Made by a program: the position numbers and the translations under genes
In this document: positions 22,401 to 31,470 of the stretch, in pieces
Numbering within the stretch: the first letter of the stretch is position 1
Layout: each line of letters starts with the position of its first letter
Assembly (NCBI GenBank): GCA_017163975.1
Contig: JAFFSR010000218.1
Coordinates: forward strand, 10,481,501-10,545,500
Length of the DNA stretch: 64,000 bases
Origin: Anastatus disparis
Lineage: Eukaryota; Arthropoda; Insecta; Hymenoptera; Eupelmidae
Direction: 5' to 3'
The notes under the pieces: model-generated
What the model saw: the letters and a program-made list of their open reading frames with translations, nothing else
The model's database searches: none
Told to the model about the DNA's origin: nothing

Positions 22401-24366
22401 TAAATTCACAAAAAACTCCTTGCTTTTATCATCATATATCTCAAATATATATATATTATCATTTATTTCTTTTTAAAATTGTAAAGATTTTTCTTATTTC
22501 AATGTAAGTAATGATGTTTTTAAAATTTAACGATATTTTCCTTGAAAGATCTTGTATTTTTAAAATTGTATATTTTATATTGGGCACTGCAATTTTTTAA
22601 CGTAAACCATCACAATGTACATTATTTATTGTACAAATAAATTTTTCTTATTACATAACTTGCACTTTATTTTATTTTACTATCGTCACCTTTTATAACA
22701 ATCATTTTTTATCTCTGAAGAAAATAACGTGCTTTCATTAATAATCTTTTGTATTAAACAAAAATAAAAATCTTTAACTCGCTTGTGAATATGCGACATT
22801 TGATTATGTTATGTCTCGGAAACTTTCTATTTTAAAAGAAACGATTTTCTTCATATAATGAAATACGTAATGTTACCTAGATTTTTTGCTTCATTCAAAG
22901 TAATTCATTTTTTACTAGAGAAAAGTAATAAAATCGAAATTAGATTTATAACAATTTCAAAGTTTTATAAGAAATTAGTAAAAAATTCATAAATATCAAA
23001 TCTCATTGTCAATATGATGATTTATAGTTTTGATCAAGATTGTAGCTTATACGTTTCTATTATTATATACTTAGAAATAAATTTAAATTATGAGTATATT
23101 TTGGTTTGCATGAACTTTAGAAAAATTTTAAATTCTAAAAATTTTTATTGCATGCAGTGCATCCCGAAAATATTTTCTAAATTTTTAATAACTCAATTTA
23201 TACATATAAAAAAATATAATTTGGCAATACAAGTACAAAGGTAAATTGGACTTGATAAATTCAAGAAAAAAATGAGAGTCAAAGACACGACGTTACTTGA
23301 ACCAAATAAAGACGGAAATTCTGATATTAAAAAAAAAATTGTCAAATATTTAACTGTGATTGTTGCCGTGAGAACAAAACGAAATCATCAGAAATGATTA
23401 AAAGGAGTAGCGAATAATTTTTTTTTATAGAATTACTCGTAGATTTAAACGAGACTTTTTTCCTGTTGCATATAAACTAAGGAGAACTTCATCTTATTAT
23501 TGTAAGTAATTTCCCTAAAGTAATTTTTGCAAGTATTAGATAACAATAATTTTATTCATATATCATCAAAATCAAAGCTCTGCTTTTATTATCATCTTAA
23601 AATTATTAGCTTTTATCATCAACATCAGCATGATAGTTTTTAAAGGAGCATTGAAGTTATAGTGATTAAATATTTATTCGATATAACTTATTTTCATCAA
23701 TCTTTGGTCTTTGTTAATAATCAAAATAGTTTTTTGTAATTTTAAATGAATAAAAAATTTTTTTTTTTTATTATTTGTATTTTATTCTGTAACAAAAGTC
23801 ATTAAAATGATTATTAATGAAGACTGACATAAAACGCAATCGACTATCATCCAACATTGAGCAAATTTCATAAATCTAAAAATCACAGTTTCTTATCAAA
23901 TTGAACCGAAATTATAACACAAATTGAACATTTACAGTAAAACTTAAATGGACGACACTAAACAGAACAAAATAAAAAAAAAAAAATTATAAGAAAACAA
24001 CAAAGAATCCACAACAACGACAACAGCAACAACAAAAGAGAAAGAATTAAAGATAAATATAATAAAAATTGAAAAATGGAGAAGGTCCCTTGCCAATGTT
24101 ACCATAAAAAAAATGAAAAAAAAAATCTCGGGGTTGGGGGGGATGATATAAATTGAGTACGAACCGCCAGTGATCCAGTAGAAATTTGTTTCTTTATTTC
24201 CAGTGACAACAGTTCCCTCGAATGCAGTATAAGCGCTGATTACACGACTAGTGGAAATTATCGACTGGGTAGTAACGGAGACACTAGACCGTTTGCTATG
24301 GATCTTGATGTAAGTTCAAATCGGTCTAGCATCATATCTCAGGAGGAGACTGAAGATGAACATTAA
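4399..24366 (+). CDS. large Ser/Arg-rich low-complexity protein, 12 coding exons, family not recognised
   Basis: Coding exons: 4399-4488, 6985-7177, 8450-8798, 10776-11079, 12381-12629, 15698-16042, 16434-16706, 17018-17184, 18083-18589, 19336-19789, 20706-20977, 24204-24366. All joins keep frame and give 3366 nt, or 1121 residues plus stop. The start is the first ATG after an in-frame TAA seven codons upstream in the same exon. The protein is mostly Ser, Arg, Lys, Glu and Pro. It has basic patches near residues 134-146 (KRDAKRARRRAK) and 470-477 (FKKRERKK), RS-type dipeptides around 431-457, a proline segment SPSPPPPLPPR at about 906-916 that could bind SH3 or EVH1 domains, and a Cys knot-like CRCECH at 988-993. 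No signal peptide, membrane segment or catalytic domain is visible. An intracellular scaffold or regulatory phosphoprotein is an inference. Introns are unusually rich in small TTAA-flanked elements. I could not name an orthologue. Confidence 0.85.
5889..5969. mobile_element. short TTAA-flanked inverted-repeat element
   Basis: Ends TTAACCCCTTGAGTGC and (complement) TTAACCCCTTGAATTC, 81 bp, in intron 1 of gene 1. The TTAA at each end fits piggyBac-type target sites. It is too short to code. Confidence 0.6.
6985..7177 (+). CDS. gene 1 coding exon 2
   Basis: Encodes residues 31-95, including MTPVTPASSLKTPSTP, an SP/TP-rich segment with many possible proline-directed phosphorylation sites, then an acidic serine run HHEEDSNSRESTPEKE. 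The donor is CAG|gtgcgt. The acceptor (gtaatagcag) has a weak pyrimidine tract, so the 5' edge is the least certain part, although phase 0 fits exactly. Confidence 0.7.
8450..8798 (+). CDS. gene 1 coding exon 3
   Basis: The acceptor tttctccag and donor CCAG|gtgagt are strong. Entry is phase 1, exit phase 2. Encodes residues 95-211, with an acidic stretch, then the basic helix-like block LKRDAKRARRRAKDLH (possible nuclear-localisation or RNA-binding patch), then a Ser/Gly-rich run LSSVGSQGSGVSGGALS. A TTAA-flanked inverted-repeat element starts only 75 bp after the donor. Confidence 0.88.
8873..9076. mobile_element. TTAACCCTTTCAGAC inverted-repeat element
   Basis: A 204-bp element with nearly perfect 16-bp ends TTAACCCTTTCAGACG and (complement) TTAACCCTTTCAGACC, flanked by TTAA. 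It starts 75 bp after the donor of exon 3 of gene 1. Confidence 0.75.
10776..11079 (+). CDS. gene 1 coding exon 4
   Basis: The acceptor cgtacag joins phase 2 to restore SSRSPSPHKCLLETSF. Residues 211-312 include the charged, probably helical segment RRRGREERKEIFRREVEITK near the end, the least low-complexity part of the protein. The donor is GAG|gtgtgt, phase 0. Confidence 0.88.
11908..12068. mobile_element. TACCCTGGTAGAAA inverted-repeat element, copy 1
   Basis: Left end TACCCTGGTAGAAATG, right end (complement) TACCCTGGTGGAAA, about 161 bp, in intron 4 of gene 1. A second copy of the family lies at 36638-36767. The inner part has a further degenerate inverted or direct repeat of TTTCCATTTCTACTGG type. 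Confidence 0.75.
12122..12350. mobile_element. TTAA-type element with GGGTC/GACCC motif, copy 1
   Basis: Left TTAAACCTTTAATGACACTTG; right (complement) TTAACCCTTTAATGACACTGG. Near the right end sits GGGTCTTTTTGACCC. The body aligns with the element at 16167-16357 (shared CAAAATTTAATTA and TTTCAAAATTTTTTT). It stops 30 bp before the acceptor of exon 5, so part of the branch-site region of that intron abuts or derives from the insertion. Confidence 0.8.
12381..12629 (+). CDS. gene 1 coding exon 5
   Basis: Acceptor ttttcctcag, donor AAG|gtataa, 83 codons, phase 0 at both ends (a symmetric, skippable exon). Encodes VPIIKLPKEPDDES at the start and a Ser-rich end RTPSPSSVSRKSSFASIFK with several RxxS basophilic-kinase-like sites. 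The acceptor lies only about 30 bp after a TTAACCCTT-type mobile element. Confidence 0.88.
12630..15697. other. intron 5 of gene 1
   Basis: A 3.07-kb AT-rich intron. It holds the TTAA element at 14106-14377 and, toward its 3' end, four copies of the motif GTTCCATATTA or a near match (15149, 15299, 15528, 15545). No additional exon with good splice sites was seen. Confidence 0.6.
14106..14377. mobile_element. TTAA-type element with GGGTC/GACCC motif, copy 2
   Basis: Right end (complement) TTAACCCTTCGAGTGCATAC then TGGGTCAATTT; left end TTAACCCTCCGAATACACACC with the matching ATACTGGGTCATTTTGATCC displaced inward by about 24 bp. 272 bp, TTAA on both sides, inside intron 5 of gene 1. Confidence 0.75.
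15698..16042 (+). CDS. gene 1 coding exon 6
   Basis: Encodes residues 396-510: an RS-rich region (LRSRSKSRERPSS), then TLSLFKKRERKKSGG. The donor is ACG|gtgagc. The acceptor is placed at aaaaatag before AGCCGA because it is the only AG that gives phase 0 after the in-frame TAG. Its pyrimidine tract is weak, so the 5' edge is less sure than the body. Confidence 0.75.
16167..16357. mobile_element. TTAA-type element with GGGTC/GACCC motif, copy 3
   Basis: Left TTAACCCTTAGCGACAC; right (complement) TTGACCCCTTAAATGACAC, preceded by GGGGTCTTTTTGACCCC. Same family as 12122-12350. Lies in intron 6 of gene 1, about 75 bp before exon 7. Confidence 0.78.
16434..16706 (+). CDS. gene 1 coding exon 7 with a nested donor
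   Basis: The acceptor aatgtttccag is strong. Encodes EGDVIFISLYGENDEFRYR and acidic Ser/Pro-rich sequence (residues 511-601). Two donors are possible: ATG|gtaatg after 16706 and the stronger consensus TCG|gtgagt after 16676. Both leave phase 0, so a 10-residue segment SVSDDSIEDP plus M could be optional. Confidence 0.85.
17018..17184 (+). CDS. gene 1 coding exon 8
   Basis: Acceptor cattgttacag, donor TTTGG|gtgagt, phase 0 in and phase 2 out. Encodes residues 602-657, starting RRDRRSRDSTRISSSSGDS and ending ITAEDIKRDVPIGF. Confidence 0.88.
17185..18082. other. intron 8 of gene 1
   Basis: An 898-bp intron with no element or exon I can support. Confidence 0.6.
18083..18589 (+). CDS. gene 1 coding exon 9
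   Basis: The acceptor gatcttacag and the donor ACCAA|gtaatt give phase 2 in and out, a symmetric exon of 507 nt. Residues 657-826 are Ser/Lys-rich (KPKRKTKTSASSKPP) and then acidic (NSSESERDSEIDFIK, ESFEEDLPYVPTTLP). The donor is not optimal, but the following exon restores the frame exactly. Confidence 0.87.
19022..19236. mobile_element. TTAA-type element with GGGTC/GACCC motif, copy 4 (degenerate)
   Basis: Left TTAACCCTTAATAATGACACTGGGT then GATGACCC; right end GGGGTCAACTAGACCCAGAATGACC matches its complement imperfectly. Intron 9 of gene 1, ending about 100 bp before exon 10. Confidence 0.65.
19336..19789 (+). CDS. gene 1 coding exon 10, proline motif
   Basis: Acceptor tatcttttcag, donor GTG|gtatga. 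Encodes residues 826-977 with SPSPPPPLPPRAPTT, a likely SH3/EVH1/WW ligand, and the non-repetitive block NWINFEEIPEKRKAPKR, which looks like a conserved short motif. Phase 2 in, phase 0 out. Confidence 0.88.
20521..20650. repeat. 20-bp tandem repeat
   Basis: Unit ATTAATYAATATTAATAAAA repeated six times plus a partial seventh. The variable base reads C, C, T, C, T, C, T, so the last part is a 40-bp higher-order repeat. It sits in intron 10, 55 bp before exon 11 of gene 1. Confidence 0.95.
20706..20977 (+). CDS. gene 1 coding exon 11, Cys cluster
   Basis: The acceptor taaattccag is preceded, at about 55 bp, by a 20-bp tandem repeat. Encodes YVQPEECRCECHEESRR, then a Ser/Gly/Asn-rich tract. The CRCECH cluster could bind metal or be lipid-modified; this is inference. 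Donor GTCAG|gtaatg, phase 2. Confidence 0.88.
21550..21676 (+). mobile_element. tRNA-derived SINE, copy B, 5' truncated
   Basis: Only the end of the head (AAATCCGATCCTGG) and the tail remain: GATTGATACAGGCACCGCTGTACG, then TCGTCGCTAATTAGCATCGCAATGATA, ending ACAGTGATGTTA. The tail stem is broken here (CGTCGCT against AGTGATG), consistent with an old copy. Confidence 0.8.
21901..22090 (-). mobile_element. tRNA-derived SINE, copy C
   Basis: Full-length minus-strand copy. The head reads GTCGTCAGTGGCTCACTCGG, with B box GAGTTCGAATCCC, tail ATACAGGCACCACTGTACG, and end TACAGCGACGTTAAA. The tail stem is CGTCGCT / AGCGACG. Two extra bases lie in the anticodon arm (GATGTGGATTAG). Confidence 0.9.
24204..24366 (+). 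CDS. gene 1 last coding exon
   Basis: Acceptor ctttatttccag, phase 2 in; 54 codons end in TAA at 24364-24366 after SSIISQEETEDEH. An internal GATCTTGAT|gtaagt at 24309/24310 is a good in-frame donor consensus, so an isoform that splices out before the stop is possible. Confidence 0.88.
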
Positions 24367-25366
24367 ATTTAAAGAGAAAAAAAAAATATTTGAAAAAAAA
24401 ATTGTCAAAAAAAAAAAAAGATTTACGAAGAAAAAAGTATAACTTTAAATTTTACATTTGTCACTAATGACAGGGGCTATTGAATATCTAAAATCGTATT
24501 GAATATCATTTGATATCGTATTAATGCATAATAAGTTTTTAACGAATAAAAAATATATATTGTAATTGTCATCATTGAAAATCACGTCGAGAAAAAAACA
24601 GAAATAGTAAACTATATTAAATAGTAAACTAGATGAAACAAATATATAATCCAAAAGGATAAAAACTTGATAATAAGAACGGAATATCGCTCAAAAACAT
24701 ATAACGAAGTCATTTAAGACTTCACATGAACTCACAAAGAATCATTCATAAAAATCATTTGAAATTGCGTAAATAATAAATAACATTATTACGTGAATAG
24801 CCCCTCGAACAAAACGAAAAGAGACATTGATTGTTTTAGGTCCTGTGAAGACGACATTCAATTTTTTGTCTTTTATCGCTTATTATCTAATTCTTAAAAA
24901 AAAAATTTAAAAGTACATTGTTGTTGTTATTGTGATCGACCATACGTCTTTTTTGTCGTGACGATTAACGGCAGTTTAACATACGGTAAACTTTTTCGTG
25001 TGCGGTGCGAGAAGCTCATATTTATGAATTACAGATTCGTAAATTTAAGAAAAATAAAATACTTTTTTTTATAATATTTTGTATTTTAACCTGACTTTGT
25101 ATATTTTTTTTGAAAATTTTGAAATATTTATGAAGATATTTTAATATTTACAAAGTCCACGGATTTTGTTATTAATTATTGTTGATGTTTTGTATTTCCT
25201 AAAGTTTGGAAAATAAAAATTTGTTTTTGGGCTGCTTTATCCAACTTCAAAGTACTTATTTGAAGAGGATGTAAGATTCCTAGCTCAGAAAAATATTTGA
25301 CAAATGAAAAACAAAAAAATAGCACTTAAATAAACTTTATTGTAATATAATATGAAGTTATAGTTA

Positions 25367-25554
25367 GAGGTCGTCAGTGGCTCAGTCGGTAGAGCGATGG
25401 ATTCATAATCTCGAGGACTCGAGTTCGAATCCCGCTCTCGGCGATCGATTGATACAAGCACCACTGTATGTTACATGTGCTTTGTTCACAAACACACTCA
25501 GGACCTCCGTCACTAATTAGCATTGTAATGATACCAAAACTACAGTGACGTTAA
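25367..25554 (+). mobile_element. tRNA-derived SINE, copy D
   Basis: Full length. A box TGGCTCAGTCGG, anticodon-loop TTCATAA (Met-like CAT), B box GAGTTCGAATCCC, tail ATACAAGCACCACTGTATG. It ends ACAGTGACGTTAA, followed by a second CGTTAA, as in SINEs with short-repeat tails. The tail stem is CGTCACT / AGTGACG: both sides differ from the usual CGTCGCT / AGCGACG in a compensating way. Confidence 0.92.
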
Positions 25555-26235
25555 CGTTAAATAAATTTAAAAAAAGGTTAAAGTCTAATTACAAATAATG
25601 TGTTTTTTTTTTACTTTATTATTAGTTCGACTAGAAAGTACATAAGTTTCTTAAATTTACGAATTTTCACTAGCCAATCAGAGCGTAATTCAGTGCACAG
25701 TCTGAAAAAATAAAAAAACTTTTTTGAGAGACGTTTTTTACAATGTTACTCCACGAGTGCATTTGACGTAAAAATGCATTGAACTCTTCAACAGTATTAA
25801 CGTGTGAAAGCGTGAGACTAAATTTATCTCATTATTACTATTGGCATTTATGATATTTCTCGTTAAATTAATTCAAAGTCGTTTTTTCGACTTTAATTTC
25901 ATATGATCTTTGAAATATTCGATATAAAAAAAATATAAAATAATAACAAAAAAAAACTTTTAATCGTTGCTCGAATTGATAAGTAAATGAAAAAAAAAGA
26001 AATGTTATTTTTCGGATTTTTCAAGTTATGCATTACCATCATTTGAAAAAAAAGAAGTGCGGTACGGTGAAATTTCAAAAGTTGGTTGTTGAGAATTGTT
26101 AAATATCTAATGTGTTTTAAATTGGTACAAAAATTTTGAAACTTTAAGTAGTAATAATATAATAAAGTACTTTTTACAAAAAGCAAAAGGTCCACCGGTT
26201 GAAAAATTAGTTTTATAGCATTTATTTTTGTGCTA

Positions 26236-26451
26236 TCAAGGCGATGTAATAGGCTACATGACTTATCAATAGTTACCGACATTGCAGCTTCCCAAATTTT
26301 TTATCTTTATTGAAAAATTTATTAAATACCTCTGTATCTGGCTTTTTATTAGTTAGAATAGAAGGATATAACATAGAGATATTTTTAAAATTTTTAGAGT
26401 AAGAATAAAAAATTTGAAAAACTGTAATGTCGGTATTTTACATCTCCTTAA
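26236..26451. mobile_element. GGCGATGTAA inverted-repeat element, copy 1
   Basis: Left TCAAGGCGATGTAATAGG, right (complement) TTAAGGAGATGTAAAATACC, 216 bp. The sequence near the left end, AGTTACCGACATTGCAG, recurs in copies 2 and 3 (33045, 36168). TTAA at the right end suggests a piggyBac-like target. Confidence 0.78.
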
Positions 26452-29400
26452 TTTTACTAATACATATTATTGTCTGTATCATAATTAATGTTTTGTTTGA
26501 CCAGTGGACTTTAAATTATCAGTTTTGAATAAAGAGAAATGCTGCACCGTAGATTTATTGATATGCATAACGAGAAATTAAACCGAAATTTTGCCGCACA
26601 TCACTAATGTTAATAAATCTTGGATAAAACAAAAAGTAGCATGTAAAGAATACTTTGAAAAAAAAGAGAAAACAAGAAAAAAATAAGGATAAGGTCGTTT
26701 TTGACTGCTTTTTTGCTATTCGAAATTTCATTGTTGTGCAATATATATAAATAAATTAATTATATACGTTAATAATATACTTTATATACTTAAGTCTCGA
26801 CTGATTTTATGCTTTTATTAAACGCGTATATACACGAATACACACAAAGTATGAAAGAAGAGAGAAACAAAAAAAAAAAAAAGAAAACGTACACAAATTA
26901 TAAAAAAAAGCTTGTAACTTTTTAGCCATTACGAGCCTTATAATCCTCACTGATCATTTATTTTCCTTGTTGTTTGTAAATAACATATTTAGAAAAGAGA
27001 TTATATGACAGAAAATTATATCGAGAGGGAAAAAAGGCATCGTGATACTCGATAGTTTTCGTTTTATCCAAAAAAAAGTTTTTTTTTTGTGGTAATAAAA
27101 GATTTTTTATCGGCTGAGTATGGAACGAGTTTCAAATATTTGGTAATATGAAATTCGATTTATGAAACTCAGTCGGTAAAACAGAAGTTTCTCGCTATCC
27201 CAAATGACTTTCATATTCAAATGTTTTTTTTTACATTAATTTTTGCATTGCACAAATCGACTGGTAGCCTGAACAAAGAAGAAAATAATGATAGAGTATA
27301 AAAAAAATTTAAAAAGAAAATTTAATAATAATTGTAAAATATCGTAATGATTGTCTTGCTGAAAAGATGCTGTTGAGTAATAACTTTAAAAAATTATTCA
27401 TATATTTTTATGATTTTTTTTTTCAAAATGCAAATCGTTAAAAACACAGCACAATTATTATATCAAGTGTTTTTTAAATTTATTATTAATATGACGAAGA
27501 CTAAAAATAAAAAAAAAAACTTTTTCTAATAATCTCTTTGTTAATCGTTACATATTAAGTAAAAATTTTACAAAGGCCAAACGAACTTTTGTAAAAACTT
27601 ACAGCTCAAACGTCCCAGTTATTTAAATTGATAAAAATTAATTAGTAATTCCGCTTTTTCATACAAAAAAAATCTGAAAAAAATATCAAAAAAAAGGTTA
27701 AAATGCATTTGACATTTTTACAGCACACTCAACGGCATATTTTCTATAAAATGTTGCATTCTTTATTGTTCATGATCTATTTTCTAGAAATAAAAAACAA
27801 TTTAACAAATAGGCACTTTGAATGAAGTTGCAATTTTAACTATTCTCGAGACTTGGCCGCTTTAGGCATCAGCGAGAAACTATACTGTGTTCATATTAAA
27901 GTACTAAAAAAAAAGAGATCATTAGACGTAATTAATAAAGTGTCATAAATCCTTTCATCTTATACGCGTATTGGAATTGACTTATATAGTCACAAATAGC
28001 TCTATAGTAACTTTCCTTCCTACGACGTTGAGAAAAATTTAATTGGAACAAAGTCGGTTAGTTACCGACGGAGTGTAGTACGTTAATTAAGTAAATTGTT
28101 AACATCTGCTATGTTTGATAGAGCAATATCGAGATAAATTTGTTTTAAGGTACAAATTACATCTTAACGATTTTATAACTATCTGTCGATTTGTTGTAGC
28201 TTTTTTGCATCAATTTTGATGTTCTATTTTATCGATAAATTTTCTTTGTGGTAATTGAATTATCGACCGTCGGTAAAATAGAATAAAAGTTTTATTATTA
28301 ATTCTACAATATTAAACAATATTGTATGTATATCAAGAAATTTTGATGTGGTAATATTAAATATGAACAAATAAAAACATTTTTTATATAAAAAATATCA
28401 CTTAATCAGTAAAAAAATAATTTTCATTGTTTCTACTTTTTAATTATCGTCCAAAAATTGAGATACAATAATTTAATGCTCCATTACTAATTGTTTCATT
28501 GAAAGATGCTTAACAAAGGGTAAGTGTTGTCTAAATGTAACAAAATATCGTTGAAACTTATAATTGATAAATTAACAACTGTACAGTAAATACAAATTTA
28601 TGGCAAATTTTATAAAAAAAAATTGATAAAAGTAAATAAAATTGTAAAATTTACCATAAAAATAATTAGTGTTTCCGAATGAAGTGATATTACTAATATT
28701 TTACCATGCATTTCTCTCAATGTACATTTTAATATTTTTTCATAAGATAACCTGTAATTTATTAAAATATCATAAAACAACACATCTTAATTAAACTTAT
28801 ATACATAATATAAAGAGCTTTTATCTGACAAAATAAAAGATATTGTAAAATGTGTGAAACTTTTTATTTCAAAGAACAAAAAAGGGGAAGATGAAATTTC
28901 ATAAAATCTTTCCAGAAACCAAAAAAAATAAAGTTTTCATTGTTTTGCGTCGTTTGGTAAAGTTGCAAATAAAAATATTAATTTATATTGAGATCCAACG
29001 TTAGAGATATTGGTTGACATTGTGCTGGCGCCTAAAACCAACGAGTTTTCCTCGTCAGCTGACGGTGAAATCGATGTCAGATCCCGATACAAATATGCAT
29101 AATGAGTTTTATAACTCTTTTTCCAAGCTTTACACATAAATATAAAAAAAATTGTATGTTTTGCGTAGTACTTCATTTGCGAATATAAATTCATCATTTA
29201 CTCGTTATCTTTTTACTAATAATTAAGTAATTTGTGCATTAAAAACAGAGGACTCATAATCAAGCGAAAAAAAAGTAAAAGTGAATAAATGTAGAATATT
29301 TGTTCATAAGAGGAAGAATAAGAAATGAACAATTGTAATAAATAGGGATAGATTTTCTCTATTCCTCTCGTCCTTATCACATGTCGATTGATTCGAAGCT

Positions 29401-30981
29401 CAGAATTATTAAAAAGGATGTGCAATGTACAGTCGCTATTTGTGTAAGAGAGACTTTATAGGAATAAGCATAAAAGTAAACAATTGTACAATTGAAATAA
29501 ATAAGTAAATAGTATTTATTTATTGAATTTAAATTCGTTGAAAATAGTATCTTTCAGCAAAAAAACAACAAAACATAATTTGATGAATCAAAATAATTTG
29601 CTAATTATTAAAGTATTGTTCATAAGCTTTTTGATTTTATTAAATATTTTTTCTTTAAAGTCTCTCGATATTGATCAATCTTACGATCAGCGATCAATAA
29701 CGAAATAGTGTGTAAATAGTGTGAGTAACACTTGAAAATTATAGAAGCGAGTGAGTCATATATAAAAAAAAAAGAAAAAAAGTATAAGTAACGAGAAGAA
29801 GCCAGTGAACAAAAAAGTAACAGAACTCCTTAGAGATTTTATCATCGCTGCTTTTTAACGAAGAGGGAAGAAAGAAGAAAACGTAAAAAAATTAGCTTCA
29901 GAGAAAAAAGGGAGTTGCAAGCAGGCGGAAGTAAAAAAAGTAGTTAAAATAAAGAAAAAAAAAAAAGAAATGAACTAAACCAAACTTTTTCTGTGTGTCT
30001 TTTTAAAAAATCAATAAATCGACGAAAAATAAAATTACGTTAAAACAGAGCTATAGAAATTTATCATATAGATAAGGAATGAAGAAAAAAAAAACAAAAT
30101 ATATCGACTAGTTTTTAACTTTTCTGTCTCGAACTGTGTCATCCCACATTTCCCTCCCAGAATAAAAAGTTAAGCGCCGAGATTCTCGATTCTCGTAAAT
30201 GATAAAAAAAAATTAAATAAACAAAATTATAAAACATTATCATCGTATTTTAGCGACGACTTTTCTAACCCTTTTCTAGCGGCGGATTTAAACAAAAAAT
30301 TATATTTATATATGTATATATAAACGTATATATACATATATTATTATTATTATTAAAACTTGTAAAGTGCGAAAGCGTCGCGCTTTGTTGTTGTTCCTCG
30401 ACTGTTTCGCGAAGACATTTTTTTTTTAAACGATCAACCGATGGATACAAGAATTAAATATGATCAATTAATATTTTTATTCTTTAAAGTACTATATTGA
30501 AACGATATTTTATAAATTGTTCTTCTTTTTTTGTAAGTAAATGAAAAAAAAAAGATATCAAATGAAATGGAAAATATTTTATTTTGCGAGAAACAAAGGC
30601 TAACAAAATAAACACAAATAATTAAAATAAAAACTGTAAAATGAAAAAATGTCTCTTCGTTATAGGCGAAAAAAGTGCGTGGAACGACGCCTCTCTCCCC
30701 TTAAAAAGAAAAAAAAAAAAGAATAAAGCAAACCCTTAGCAATACGTGAGCGTTCATGATTATTTTTAAGATGCATAAGATGCTATGAAGAAGTAAGAAA
30801 TAAAAAAAATAAAGAAAATAAAAAACAAAGAATATTTAAGTGTTTCTAATGTTATGTACATACGAACTATTTGCGAAGAAGATTAAAAAAAAAAAAAATA
30901 AAATAAAAGAAGAAATACATTTTCGAAATGCTAATACATTATTGCGACTCGTTCGACGACCTCATGTTCAAACAAAAAAAA

Positions 30982-31019
30982 AATAAAATGTTTATGTGTT
31001 TTAATCAATGGATTTTATT
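30982..31019. promoter_or_regulatory. facing poly(A) signals of two converging genes
   Basis: AATAAA on plus (30982-30987) with a downstream GT-rich stretch, and TTTATT at 31014-31019, which is AATAAA on minus. They would end the transcripts of gene 1 (plus) and of the 136-residue membrane protein (minus) within 40 bp of each other. Other AATAAA copies exist upstream, so use of these is not certain. Confidence 0.4.
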
Positions 31020-31266
31020 TTATCTTCATTACCTTTTCACATATATCACAAAATTTTAACAATATTAATCTTAAATTATTGGTTCAATATTACTGTAATA
31101 TTAATCACCAAATGTTAGTACAATATTTAGTATAAATTACATTCATACTTGAAATAAATAAATGATAGAAACGATGAATAAATTACAAAATAAATACTGA
31201 TGAAATTATTTTAGCGATGACGAACAAACGATTAAAATATCAATATAAATTTAAAATTTTAAATAT

Positions 31267-31470
31267 CTATGTCGGAGGTTTCCTTAATTTAATATATGAC
31301 ATTTCTTTCTTTGGTTCCTTTTTCGCAGTTGTTGTACTTTCGATTTTAGTGTCGGTGTCTTTTTCGATGCTTTTATCTTCATTTCTAGATGCCAGGGAAG
31401 CTGATTCTTCGCGCAAAAATATTGTGGTGGCCGTCGTTGTTTCGGTCGCATTATTTTCCATTAAAGATTG
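31267..31470 (-). CDS. membrane-protein gene, exon 3
   Basis: Residues 70-136: QSLMENNATETTT, then Ser/Thr/Glu/Lys-rich sequence, stop TAG at 31267-31269. Phase 0 join after the membrane segment. Confidence 0.82.
   Translation of the reverse strand, partial: QSLMENNATETTTATTIFLREESASLASRNEDKSIEKDTDTKIESTTTAKKEPKKEMSYIKLRKPPT

Larger units (their letters stand above)
20978..24203. other. intron 11 of gene 1
   Basis: A 3.2-kb AT-rich intron carrying one 5'-truncated and one full-length SINE copy (21550-21676 and 21901-22090) in opposite orientations. The last 200 bp before exon 12 are strongly A-rich and include GGGGTTGGGGGGGATG around 24130. No exon seen. Confidence 0.6.
24367..30990 (+). 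other. A-rich region, probable long 3'UTR or downstream DNA of gene 1
   Basis: No exon is supported. The plus strand carries many A7-A12 runs from 24380 to 30980, and the octamer TGTAAATA (Pumilio-type site in RNA) occurs near 26975 and 29711. Several AATAAA signals occur. The last, at 30982-30987, is followed by TTTATGTGTTTT and lies just before the converging gene. A 6.6-kb 3'UTR is inference. The region also holds SINE copy D and a GGCGATGTAA element. A minus-strand open frame at 28937-29197 is not supported as a gene. Confidence 0.35.

Noticed and set aside
28937..29197. Minus-strand open frame of 86 codons
   Set aside because: A short codon-like patch (ISPSADEENSLVLG) exists, but there is no splice context, no recognisable protein, and the rest is AT-driven.
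30365..30390. GC-rich hairpin AAAGTGCG...CGCGCTTT
   Set aside because: Very short stem with a mismatch; not above what is expected by chance in this length.
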